64,000 bases of DNA from Palsa-744 sp963734815 (lineage in GTDB: Bacteria > Actinomycetota > Thermoleophilia > Solirubrobacterales > Solirubrobacteraceae). The stretch lies in the NCBI GenBank assembly GCA_963734815.1, contig CAVTIH010000002.1, positions 930,001-994,000 on the forward strand, given 5' to 3'. Below the pieces are notes generated by a model. It worked only from the letters and a program-made list of their open reading frames with translations. It was not told the origin of the DNA and made no database searches. A program made the translations under genes and the position numbers. Each line of letters begins with the position of its first letter. Position 1 is the first letter of the stretch. Below are positions 1 through 7,797 of the stretch, piece by piece.

Positions 1-652
1 CGGCTTGGGCGCGGGCGAGCATGCGCTCGCCGACGGCGTCGCGCTCGGCCGCGTCCTCGGGCAGCAGCTGCTCGATCAGCTCGCGCGCCTGGCGCGCGTG
101 CTCCACATCGAGCTTGGCATGCAGGGTGAAGTAGGCGGCTCCCGGGGAATCCTCCGGCACGCCGTAGTGGGTGGCGAGGCCCTCCAGCTTGGTGGTCGAG
201 ATCGCCGGCTGGCTGGCCTCCACGGTGTACAGCACCGCCAGGTGCTCCAGCAAGCCCTCGCCCGCGGTCCACGCCCGTGCGCATGTGCGCGTCTGCGCCA
301 GCGGTTCGGCGCTCGCGCCCAGCGACTTCGAGCCGACACCCGGGCGCCGGTCTTCCAACCGTGGCTGCGCGTCCTCGGGGATGCCCACCGCACGCGCGAA
401 CTGCTCCCACAGCTCCACGTGACTCTCCTCCTCGGTGGCGTGGCGGGCGAGGCCGGCAGCGTGCTCGGGGCCCGCCTGCTCCGCGGCCAGCCGCGAGGTC
501 TGCGCCAGCGCGCGCACCGCGTGGCCGTACTCACCGGCGTACAGCTCCAGCTCGCCATCCTGCAGTTCGCCGGCGCTCCAGCGCTGGTAGAAGGGGTGTT
601 CGAGCACGTTGGTGCGTCTGCGCACCTCGTCGAGCTGGGCGAAGATGTCCAT
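1..652 (-). CDS. CADD/PqqC-like iron-dependent oxidase (partial)
   Basis: The gene starts with ATG at 652 on the minus strand and runs off the left edge; 217 codons are visible. The protein is almost all helical, begins MDIFAQLDEVRRRTNVLEHP, and has the Glu/His-rich helices (for example TEEESHVELWEQFA) of the TenA/PqqC/haem-oxygenase-like fold. The spacing and the opening segment fit the CADD-like group (after the chlamydial death-domain protein), whose members bind a di-metal centre and are tied to folate or para-aminobenzoate supply. Visible length is close to the family's 220-230 residues, so little is missing. Fold assignment is fairly secure; the substrate is not. TenA thiaminase-like proteins are the main alternative. 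Confidence 0.75.
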   Translation of the reverse strand, partial: MDIFAQLDEVRRRTNVLEHPFYQRWSAGELQDGELELYAGEYGHAVRALAQTSRLAAEQAGPEHAAGLARHATEEESHVELWEQFARAVGIPEDAQPRLEDRRPGVGSKSLGASAEPLAQTRTCARAWTAGEGLLEHLAVLYTVEASQPAISTTKLEGLATHYGVPEDSPGAAYFTLHAKLDVEHARQARELIEQLLPEDAAERDAVGERMLARAQA

Positions 653-821
653 CGCGGTCAATCCCCTTCCGTCGGCTTTTGGGTGTTGGTCGGTTTGAGG
701 GTGGTCGTCGTCGGCAGTGGCGCTGCAGCGCCGTCGTTGCGGCGCCGCAGCCGGCATGCCGCTGCATGCCGCTGCATCGTACGCCCGCGACCGGTCACCC
801 GCGCTACGCTACCGGCGAGCG

Positions 822-1163
822 ATGGCGGACACCGGCAAGATCGCCAAGAACCTCGAGCGCTTCGCCCAGGCGGTGGCGGCGCACGACCGTGAGAACCCGA
901 CGCACACCGCGCACGGCATCGGCCTCGCCCACTTCGACATGGAGCGGCTGGACTTCGAGGAGGGCGAGGAGATCCTGCCGGGGATCACGATCCACGCCGA
1001 CAGCGGCGTCACGGGCAACTTCCGCGTGCTGTGCGACGGGCAGCACGACGAGCAGCGCGAGGAGTCCGAGGCGGAGGTGGTCGAGGCGGTCGCCACGCAG
1101 TCCGTTCCAGTCGTCGCACCCGGCGGGGCGGGCGATCCTCGGTTCCGGCCGTTCGGGGAGTAG
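822..1163 (+). CDS. Conserved-looking hypothetical protein, 113 aa
   Basis: A small acidic protein starting MADTGKIAKNLERFAQ. An open frame extends upstream to 717, but the ATG at 822 is the natural start because the upstream residues are Arg/Ala-rich low-complexity. The middle part is mixed alpha/beta (HFDMERLDFEEGEEILPG) and the last 40 residues are Glu/Val-rich and probably disordered. There is no signal peptide or membrane segment. It is divergent from the CADD-like gene to its left. I do not recognise a family and assign no function. A short direct duplication (GAGTAGTCAGCCGT) spans its stop codon at 1157-1185. Confidence 0.6.
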   Translation: MADTGKIAKNLERFAQAVAAHDRENPTHTAHGIGLAHFDMERLDFEEGEEILPGITIHADSGVTGNFRVLCDGQHDEQREESEAEVVEAVATQSVPVVAPGGAGDPRFRPFGE

Positions 1164-1214
1164 TCAGCCGTGGAGTAGTCAGCCGTAGCGCACACCGGCG
1201 GGTCCGCCGTCGCC

Positions 1215-2141
1215 TCAGCGTGCAGGGAGTGGCGCCGGGATGCCCACCCGCTTGGCGATCGCCGCCACCAGCCGTTCGATCGTCGGGCACTCCACGCCGT
1301 GGCGAGCGCCCGCGCGCAGCACCGCCCCGGGGATCGCGTCCAGCTCGGGGGGGCGGCCGGCGGCGATGTCGCGCTGCATCGAGCTGCCCAACGTGGGGTG
1401 CGCGGCGCTCAATTCGCCCAGGGGGTCGGCCGCGTCGATGCTTGCTCCCGCGGCCGCCGCCACCGCGCAACCCTCCTCGATCGCGCCGAGGAGCTCGGCG
1501 CGCAGCTCGGGCGTGGTGAGGATTTCGCCGAGCCGCCGGTCGAACGCGCTGGTGGTACACGCCAGCGCGTTGAGGCGCACCAACTTGCCCCACATCACCT
1601 GCGCCTCGGACTCCTCCACGCGCGCGGGGATCCCCGCCGCGTTCAGCGTCACCGCCAGCGCCTGCATCCCCGGGCGCGCCGCCGCGTGAGCGGAGGCCAT
1701 GTCGATGCGCAGGAAGGGGCTCGTGTGCACCACGACGCCCGGCGCGGGGCGGTCGGCCTCGACGCGGATCGTGCCCGCCACGACCGTCTGGACGCCGAAG
1801 CGCTCGCGCAGCACCGCCAGGTGGTCGAGGCCGTTGAGCAGCGGCAGCACCAGCGCGGGCCGACCGATCGAGGATCGGTCGGCGATGCGCTCCAGCGCCT
1901 CGTGCAGCCCCGTCGCCTTGGTTGCCACCACCAGCGCCTCCACGGGCTCCTCCAGTTTGGTCACCGTGCGGGGGTGAGCGACGAAGTCGCCCAGCCTCAC
2001 CGAGCTCACGCTCAGGCCCTGCTCGGCGATCAGCTCCGCGGTGGACTCGCGCGCGACCAGGGTGACGGGGGTGCCCGCACGGTCGAGCGCGCCCGCGACC
2101 AGGCCACCCACGCCGCCGGGGCCGAGCACCGCGATCGTCAT
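1215..2141 (-). CDS. 2-dehydropantoate 2-reductase-like (ketopantoate reductase family)
   Basis: A 308-residue NADP-dependent reductase of the PanE/ApbA family, the step that reduces ketopantoate to pantoate for coenzyme A. The N-terminus MTIAVLGPGGVGGLVAG is a Rossmann dinucleotide loop, the central VVATKA supplies the expected lysine region, and PLLNGLDHL and the helical C-terminal half (MWGKLVRLNALAC) match the family. I chose the ATG at 2141 over a GTG at 2150 because AAGGGG lies 8 nt upstream. The family is large and many members are annotated as PanE without proof, so the fold is secure and the exact substrate is an inference. Confidence 0.8.
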   Translation of the reverse strand: MTIAVLGPGGVGGLVAGALDRAGTPVTLVARESTAELIAEQGLSVSSVRLGDFVAHPRTVTKLEEPVEALVVATKATGLHEALERIADRSSIGRPALVLPLLNGLDHLAVLRERFGVQTVVAGTIRVEADRPAPGVVVHTSPFLRIDMASAHAAARPGMQALAVTLNAAGIPARVEESEAQVMWGKLVRLNALACTTSAFDRRLGEILTTPELRAELLGAIEEGCAVAAAAGASIDAADPLGELSAAHPTLGSSMQRDIAAGRPPELDAIPGAVLRAGARHGVECPTIERLVAAIAKRVGIPAPLPAR

Positions 2142-2211
2142 GGCGCGCACCCCTTGCGCCGCAACGCCACGGCCGCGGTAGAGCCGGCTGGGATTGCCGT
2201 GGCCGTCACTC

Positions 2212-3870
2212 TCACGGCAGCGGGTCCACCAGCACGCCGGGGTTCATGATGCCCTGGGGATCGACCGCCTGCTTTGCGCCGCGCAGCGCCGCCGCGAACG
2301 GCTCGGGGCGCTGGCGGTCATACCAGGGACGGTGGTCGCGGCCCACCGCGTGGTGGTGGGTGATCGTGCCTCCCGCCTCGATGATCGTGTCCGACACCGC
2401 GCACTTGATCGCCGCCCACTGCTCCAGCTCCTGCCCGCGGCGCCCCCTGGCGAGCACGGTGAAGTAGGGCGCCGGGCCGTCGGGGTAGACGTGCGTGAAG
2501 CGGCACGACACCCCGCCGGGCTGAGCCCCCACCTCGCGCATCGCCCGCTCGGCCGCCGCCGTCACCCGCTCGTGGAAGGTGGGGAAGCGCTCCCACGTGA
2601 TCGCCGTCTCGAAGGTTTCGCTGATCGCCCCCATCGCCACGAACACGTCGCGGAGGTAGGGGGCCGCCAAAAACGTCTCTCGCCAGGTGTTGACGGCGTC
2701 GCCGCCACCAGCGCCCCCCGCGCCGCCACCACCAGCACCGCCGCCACCACCAGCGCCACCACCACCAGCGCCGCCGCCGCGCTCGCTGGCCTCGCCCCGA
2801 TGCTCGCGGCAGATCTCCAGGGCCCGCTCCATCGACGCGTCGACGGGGTGGTCGGTCGACTCGAAGCCCATCACCAGCAGCGCGCTGCCGCCGTCGCCCG
2901 CCATCGTCATCTTCGCCTCGCGCTGGTCGATCAGGCGGCAGTTGGCCGGGTTCAAGCCCGACTGGCTGAGCTCCCGCACGCACTCCACGCCCCTGGCGAA
3001 GTCGGCGAACGCCACGCTCGCCGAGCGGCGGTGGGTTGGGCGCGGCTGGACGCGCACCCACGCCTCAGTAATGACCCCAAGGATTCCCTCCGAGCCGGCC
3101 AGCATCCGGTCGGGGCTCACCCCCGCGCCCGAGCCCGGCAGCCGGCGCGACTCCCAAGCTCCCGCGGGCGTGAGCGCGCGCACCGACTCCACGAAGTCCT
3201 CGATGTGCGTCCACACGGTCGCGAAGTGCCCCGCCGCACGGGTGGCGATCCAGCCGCCGAGCGTCGCGAGCTCCCACGACTGCGGGAAGTGGCGCAGCGT
3301 CAGACCGTGCTCGGCGAGCTGGCGCTCCAGCTCCGGCCCGTTGGCGCCGGCCTGGATGCGGGCCGCGCGGGAGACCGGATCGACCTCCAGCACGCGGTCC
3401 ATCGCCCCGAGGTCGACAGTGATCGCGCCGTTGTAGGAGGGGGCGACCTCGGGCCTGACGCCGCCCACCACGCTTGTGCCGCCGCCGTAGGGAATCGCCG
3501 CCACGCGCTGCGCGGCGCACCACTCCAGCAGCTGCTCGACCTCGTGCTCGTCGCGCGGGTAGGCCACGAAGTCCGGCGGATACTCGAAGCTGCCGCGAAA
3601 GCCCCTCACCACGTCGGCGTACGAGCTGCCCCATGCGTGCGAGGCACGCGCGTGGGTGTCGTCTGCGCAGAGCTCCACCAGCCCGGCCGGCGGGGAGATC
3701 CGCGGGGCCGGCAGCGTCACGGCTTCGAGCGCCACCGGATCCTCCACCTCCACCTCCCCCCCCAGCCCCAGATGCGCCGCCAGCCCGCTCGCGGCCTCAC
3801 GCACCTGCTTGGGCGAGAAGCGCTGGTCCTCATACCCCCAGCCCCAGTGATTGCGTCGGCGCGCCAACAT
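2212..3870 (-). CDS. FAD-linked oxidase, alkyldihydroxyacetonephosphate synthase-like
   Basis: A 552-residue flavoprotein. It opens MLARRRNHWGWGYEDQRFS, then a PCMH-type FAD-binding domain (PPDFVAYPRDEHEVEQLLE, IPYGGGTSVVGGV) and an FAD-oxidase C domain ending with the His-rich THHHAVGRDHRPWYDRQRP segment typical of alkyl-DHAP synthase relatives. In eukaryotes that enzyme swaps an acyl for an alkyl chain in ether-lipid synthesis; the bacterial relatives' substrates are mostly unproven. The ATG at 3870 is preferred to upstream codons because the preceding residues are Arg/Cys-rich. Odd feature: a run of about 30 Gly/Ala residues, encoded by CCACC/GCC microsatellite DNA at about 2698-2795, sits inside the C-terminal domain. 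Confidence 0.8.
   Translation of the reverse strand: MLARRRNHWGWGYEDQRFSPKQVREAASGLAAHLGLGGEVEVEDPVALEAVTLPAPRISPPAGLVELCADDTHARASHAWGSSYADVVRGFRGSFEYPPDFVAYPRDEHEVEQLLEWCAAQRVAAIPYGGGTSVVGGVRPEVAPSYNGAITVDLGAMDRVLEVDPVSRAARIQAGANGPELERQLAEHGLTLRHFPQSWELATLGGWIATRAAGHFATVWTHIEDFVESVRALTPAGAWESRRLPGSGAGVSPDRMLAGSEGILGVITEAWVRVQPRPTHRRSASVAFADFARGVECVRELSQSGLNPANCRLIDQREAKMTMAGDGGSALLVMGFESTDHPVDASMERALEICREHRGEASERGGGAGGGGAGGGGGAGGGGAGGAGGGDAVNTWRETFLAAPYLRDVFVAMGAISETFETAITWERFPTFHERVTAAAERAMREVGAQPGGVSCRFTHVYPDGPAPYFTVLARGRRGQELEQWAAIKCAVSDTIIEAGGTITHHHAVGRDHRPWYDRQRPEPFAAALRGAKQAVDPQGIMNPGVLVDPLP
2698..2795. repeat. Gly/Ala-coding microsatellite inside the flavoprotein gene
   Basis: A stretch made of CCACCA, CCGCC and GCGCC units. 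On the minus strand it encodes alternating runs of Gly and Ala inside the FAD-oxidase C-terminal domain. It is typical of slippage-prone low-complexity DNA. Confidence 0.75.
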
Positions 3871-3890
3871 CGATGCCGAGTGTATTTGCC

Positions 3891-3943
3891 GTGCGCAGCG
3901 ACGCACGCGTGGAACGTGTGCGCAGCGACACACGCTTGGAACG
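3891..3943. repeat. Two near-identical 26-bp direct repeats in a divergent intergenic region
   Basis: GTGCGCAGCGAC followed by CACGC.TGGAACG occurs at 3891-3916 and again at 3918-3943, with two or three mismatches. The pair fills the gap between the divergent flavoprotein (start 3870) and the glycosyltransferase (start 3960), so it may be a shared regulator site. No regulator is assigned. Confidence 0.6.
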
Positions 3944-3959
3944 CTAGCCTCACTCGGCT

Positions 3960-5231
3960 ATGCACATCGGCCTCAACCTCATCTACCTCGTGCCCGGCGA
4001 GACCGGCGGGATGGAGGTCGTTGCGCGCGAGCTGATCCCCGAGCTGCTCGCCGCCGCGGCCGCTGGCCCATTCGGGGATGAGAGCGAAGCGAGTGTCTCC
4101 CGAATCGGCAAGTCGGGCCGCGACTTGCGCTTCACGGCCTTCGTCAACCGCGAGGCGGCCGCCGCCGGCGACGGTCCCTGGGGCGAGCTGCTGCCGGCGG
4201 TGACGGTGCCGGTCAACGCCCGCCGCCGCGAGCAGTGGGTGCTCGGCGAGCAGGCCCTGTTGCCGGTGCTGGCGGCGCGCGCGGGCGTCGACCTCGTGCA
4301 CTCCCTCGCCTCCACCGCGCCCGCGTGGGGGCCCTTCCGGCGGGTCGTCACCGTCCACGACCTGATCTACGCACGCTTTCCCGAGGCCCACTCCGGCCTG
4401 CGCGACCGCGGGATGCGCGTGCTGGTGCCGCTCGGGGTGCGCCGCTCCACGCGCGTGATCGCCGACTCGCTCAGCACGCGTGCTGATCTGATCGAGCTGC
4501 TCGGTACCCCCCCGGAGCGGATCGACGTCGCGCCGCTGGGCTTCGGCGTCCCCCCCCGCGCGCACCCGCTCGGCGAGACCGCAACGCGAGCGCGCTTTCG
4601 CCTCGACACCCGGCGGGTGCTGCTCAGCCTCTCAGCCAAGCGCCCCCACAAGAACCTGCTCGCGTTGATCGACGCGCTGGCACGCATCCCCGCGGAGCGC
4701 CGGCCGCTGCTGGTGCTGCCCGGCTACCCCACCTGGCACGAGGCCGAGCTGCGCGAGCGCGCCGCCGCGCTCGGGGTCGCCGCGGACATCCGCTTCGAGA
4801 ACTGGGTCACGGGGGAGGAGCTCGAGGGCCTGTGGGCGCTCGCCGACGCCTTCGTCTTCCCCTCGCTCTACGAGGGGTTTGGGCTGCCGGTGCTGGAGGC
4901 CATGCATCGCGGGGTACCGGTCGCCTGCGCCGACGCCTCCTCGTTGCCCGAGGTCGCCGGTGACGCGGCGCTGCTGTTCGATCCTCGTGACGTGGCTGCG
5001 ATCGCCGCCTCGATCGAGCGCCTGCTCGGGGACCCCGAGCTCGCGCAGTCGCTCCGCGCCAAGGGCCTTGCCCGCGCGCGGGAGTTCACCTGGGCGCGCA
5101 CCGCGCGGCTCACGTTGGACTCCTACGCGCGAGCGTTGGGCTCCCCGGCGCCGCCATCCGGCTCGTCCCTTCCCGCCGCCGCGGGCGATCCAAAGGGTAT
5201 GGGGGGCGCAGTCGGCGGCACGGACTCATAG
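3960..5231 (+). CDS. GT4-family glycosyltransferase
   Basis: A 423-residue retaining GT-B glycosyltransferase. The N-terminus MHIGLNLIYLVPGETGGMEV holds the acceptor-side Rossmann loop; the C-terminal donor-binding half has LLSLSAKRPHKNLLALIDAL and the E-x7-E segment FPSLYEGFGLPVLEAM. It is expected to use a nucleotide-sugar donor at the cytoplasmic face of the membrane. The start is the ATG followed directly by the beta strand typical of the family. Its 3' end overlaps the convergent GT4 gene by 109 bp; the last 30 residues are Pro/Gly/Ser-rich and probably not structured. The sugar is not predictable by eye. Confidence 0.88.
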   Translation: MHIGLNLIYLVPGETGGMEVVARELIPELLAAAAAGPFGDESEASVSRIGKSGRDLRFTAFVNREAAAAGDGPWGELLPAVTVPVNARRREQWVLGEQALLPVLAARAGVDLVHSLASTAPAWGPFRRVVTVHDLIYARFPEAHSGLRDRGMRVLVPLGVRRSTRVIADSLSTRADLIELLGTPPERIDVAPLGFGVPPRAHPLGETATRARFRLDTRRVLLSLSAKRPHKNLLALIDALARIPAERRPLLVLPGYPTWHEAELRERAAALGVAADIRFENWVTGEELEGLWALADAFVFPSLYEGFGLPVLEAMHRGVPVACADASSLPEVAGDAALLFDPRDVAAIAASIERLLGDPELAQSLRAKGLARAREFTWARTARLTLDSYARALGSPAPPSGSSLPAAAGDPKGMGGAVGGTDS

Positions 5232-6445
5232 CTCGCCAGCACCGCACGCAGCGACGACTCCAGCGACAGGCGCCGCGCGTTCTGCTCAAACCACTTCGCC
5301 GTGCTTTCGCGCATCGCCATGCCCGCCTCGTGCACCCTCACAATCGCTGCCGCGATCGCCTCGGGGTCGGCGGTCGGGGCGACCACACCGTTGACACCCT
5401 CCCGCACCAGCTCCACGGCGGCGTTGTCCTCGCCGGCGACCACCACGCTCGGGGTCGCCCGCGCGGCAGCCTCGATCACGACCATGCCGTACCCCTCCCT
5501 GCGCGAGGTCGAGAGCATGCACATCGCCTTCGTCAGCGCCTCGTCGATCCGCGACGCGTCGACGAAACCGGGGGCGCTTGCGATCTGGCCCACGCCGTGC
5601 TCTTCGATCGCCCGCTCCAGTGCCTCGCGCTCGGGACCGTCGCCGTAGAACTCTCCCCGCAGCATCGGCTCGGGTGCACCCCCAGGCGCCGGCCCGGACT
5701 CGCCCAGCGTTTGCGCTCGCGACCCGGACTCGCCCCGCGGCTCCGACGCAGCGATGCGGCGCGCCGCGAGCGCGAATGCCGCCACCGCCAGCGGCGCCTG
5801 CTTCTCGGGGATCAACCTTCCCGCGAACACCACCAGCGGCTCGGCGGGGTGTGCGGTCGGGGTGTCGAGTGTGCCCGCGTACTCCCCCTCCAACACCGTC
5901 GGCTCGCCGCGCAGGCCCTCCGCGCGCAGGCGCCGTGCGTGCAGCCGCGAGAAGCAGAACGCCTTCTGGGGTATGCGCGCGCACAGCAACTGCACCGCGT
6001 ACCCCACCGCGCCGCCGATGCCGCCGAGATATTCGCGCCAGTACGTGCGGCTCCACACCTCGTGCCAGTCGACCACCAGCCCGTAGCGGCCGACGGGGCG
6101 CGCCGCCGCCGCGGCCAACAGCGAGAAGTAGGGGAAGGAGCAGGTGTGAACCACCCGGTAGCAGCGGCCGTTTCGCAGCAGGTGCCACAGCACACCCAGC
6201 CCGAACACCAGCGGCGGGGCGATCTTGCGACGGCCATCGGTGGTGTACAGCGCGAGTTTCGGTCCCACCGCCACCACATCTACCCCGTCGATCCGCGGCT
6301 CTTCGCCCCGCTCCCACTGGCGCAGCGTCAGGTAGGTGACCTTGTGGCCCTCCTTGGCGAGGCGCTCGGCGAGATTGCGATACCAGCGCTCGGCGCCCCC
6401 CACCGTGCAGGGGAAGAGGCAGTCGTATACCAGGCAGATGCGCAT
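5123..6445 (-). CDS. GT4-family glycosyltransferase
   Basis: A 440-residue GT-B glycosyltransferase, starting MRICLVYDCLFPCTVGGAER, which is the classical GT4 N-terminal strand and Gly loop. The C-terminal half has LVVFAGRLIPEKQAPLAVAA and the E-x7-E motif REGYGMVVIEAA. I chose the ATG at 6445 because it sits immediately before the first strand; the longer open frame adds 53 Arg/Ser-rich residues. A low-complexity segment (ESGSRAQTLGESGPAPGG) is inserted in the donor-binding half. It is convergent with the preceding GT4 gene, with tails overlapping. Likely substrate: a nucleotide sugar for a surface glycan; the acceptor is unknown. Confidence 0.88.
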   Translation of the reverse strand: MRICLVYDCLFPCTVGGAERWYRNLAERLAKEGHKVTYLTLRQWERGEEPRIDGVDVVAVGPKLALYTTDGRRKIAPPLVFGLGVLWHLLRNGRCYRVVHTCSFPYFSLLAAAAARPVGRYGLVVDWHEVWSRTYWREYLGGIGGAVGYAVQLLCARIPQKAFCFSRLHARRLRAEGLRGEPTVLEGEYAGTLDTPTAHPAEPLVVFAGRLIPEKQAPLAVAAFALAARRIAASEPRGESGSRAQTLGESGPAPGGAPEPMLRGEFYGDGPEREALERAIEEHGVGQIASAPGFVDASRIDEALTKAMCMLSTSRREGYGMVVIEAAARATPSVVVAGEDNAAVELVREGVNGVVAPTADPEAIAAAIVRVHEAGMAMRESTAKWFEQNARRLSLESSLRAVLASYESVPPTAPPIPFGSPAAAGRDEPDGGAGEPNARA

Positions 6446-6582
6446 CGCCCAGGAGAGTGCCACACGCTGCGGTAGCATCCGGCTGCGGCGGAGTGCGACC
6501 CTTTCCGCCCCTTCGCGCGTTATAACCGCATGACTCGGCTCCCGCACCACCCTCGGTGCGGCGCTGCACGGGTTCCCCAGAC

Positions 6583-7776
6583 ATGAGCACAGTCGAGCAG
6601 ACAAGGCCCATCCTTCCCGCGGACCTCGAAGGCCGCTCCTCCGGCGGCGGCGACTCGCTGCTGGTGTCGGTCGTGATCCCCTGCCTCAACGAGGCCGAGA
6701 ACATCGAGCGCTGCGTGCGCACGGCGCTGGAGGTGCTGGCCCGCAACACGCTCGCCGGAGAGGTGCTGGTCGTCGACAACGCCTCCGAGGACGACTCCGC
6801 CGCGCTTGCGTCCGCCGCCGGCGCCCGCGTCGTGCACGAGTCCCGCCGCGGCTACGGCAGCGCCTACCTCGCCGGCTTCGCCGCCGCGCGCGGGCGCTAC
6901 ATCGTGATGGCCGACGCCGACCTCACGTACGACTTCAACGAGATCCCCCGCTTCGTCGCGGAGCTGGAGCAGGGCGCCGAGCTGGTGATGGGCGACCGCA
7001 TGGACAACATTCAGCCGGGCGCGATGCCATGGCTGCACCGCTACGTCGGCAATCCGATCCTCACCGGCCTGCTCAACATGTTCTTCGACACCGGCGTCAA
7101 GGACGCCCACTGCGGGATGCGCGCGCTGCGCCGCGACGTGCTGCCCCGCCTCGACCTGCGCACCACCGGGATGGAGTTCGCCTCGGAGATGGTGATCCGC
7201 GCCGCCAAGGCCGACCTGCGAATCGCGGAGTTCCCGATCGAATACCACCCCCGCGGCGGAGAGTCGAAGCTGTCGAGCTTCCGCGACGGCTGGCGCCACC
7301 TGCGTTTCCTCCTGGTGCACTCCCCCAACCACCTCTTCATCCTGCCCGGCGCGCTACTTGCCGGCCTCGGCACGCTGATCGTCGGGCTGGTCGGCGGCGG
7401 CCTCGATTTCTTCGGGCGCTCGTGGGGCATCCACGCGCTGATCGCCGGCTCGCTGCTGATGGTCGTGGGCACCCAGGTGCTGGCGCTCGGCCTCTGCGCG
7501 CACGCCTACGGCACCTACTTCATGGGCGAGCGCGACCCCTGGTTCGATCGTATGCGCGCCCGCTTTCGCCTCGAGCACGGCCTGCTGCTCGGCGGCGCCT
7601 TCGTGCTGGTCGGCTTCGCACTCGGCGCGGTGATCGTCGCCACCTGGATCTCCCACGGGTTCGGGTCGCTGGCGGACGAACACATGGCGGTCGTCGCCGC
7701 CACGCTGCTGATCGTCGGCGTCCAGATCTTCTTCTCGTCGTTTTTGCTGTCGATTCTCGGTCTGCGCCGCGGCTGA
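6583..7776 (+). CDS. GT2 polyprenyl-phosphate glycosyltransferase with C-terminal membrane helices
   Basis: A 397-residue protein of the dolichyl-phosphate mannose/glucose synthase type. The GT-A domain has VSVVIPCLNEAENIERCV, the metal-binding MADADLTYD, and the conserved CGMRALRRDVLP and YHPRGGESKLSSFRDGW segments. After residue about 245 come four hydrophobic helices that should anchor it in the membrane. Such enzymes load a sugar onto undecaprenyl phosphate, which membrane GT-C enzymes then use outside the cell. The ATG at 6583 matches the family N-terminus. The next gene follows 21 bp downstream on the same strand and encodes a polytopic membrane protein, which could be a user of the lipid-linked sugar (inference). 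Confidence 0.88.
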   Translation: MSTVEQTRPILPADLEGRSSGGGDSLLVSVVIPCLNEAENIERCVRTALEVLARNTLAGEVLVVDNASEDDSAALASAAGARVVHESRRGYGSAYLAGFAAARGRYIVMADADLTYDFNEIPRFVAELEQGAELVMGDRMDNIQPGAMPWLHRYVGNPILTGLLNMFFDTGVKDAHCGMRALRRDVLPRLDLRTTGMEFASEMVIRAAKADLRIAEFPIEYHPRGGESKLSSFRDGWRHLRFLLVHSPNHLFILPGALLAGLGTLIVGLVGGGLDFFGRSWGIHALIAGSLLMVVGTQVLALGLCAHAYGTYFMGERDPWFDRMRARFRLEHGLLLGGAFVLVGFALGAVIVATWISHGFGSLADEHMAVVAATLLIVGVQIFFSSFLLSILGLRRG

Positions 7777-7797
7777 GCCCGTGCGCGTGCGCCGCCG

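Noticed and set aside
5..892. Long plus-strand frame over the CADD-like gene
   Set aside because: It is the antisense shadow of a minus-strand gene with clear family motifs; its composition is Arg/Ala/Leu-rich without motifs.
2194..4035. 613-codon plus-strand frame
   Set aside because: Antisense to the FAD-linked oxidase, which has recognisable FAD-binding and His motifs.
5286..6779. Second long minus-strand frame over the GT4 gene
   Set aside because: Different frame from the E-x7-E glycosyltransferase and without any motif.
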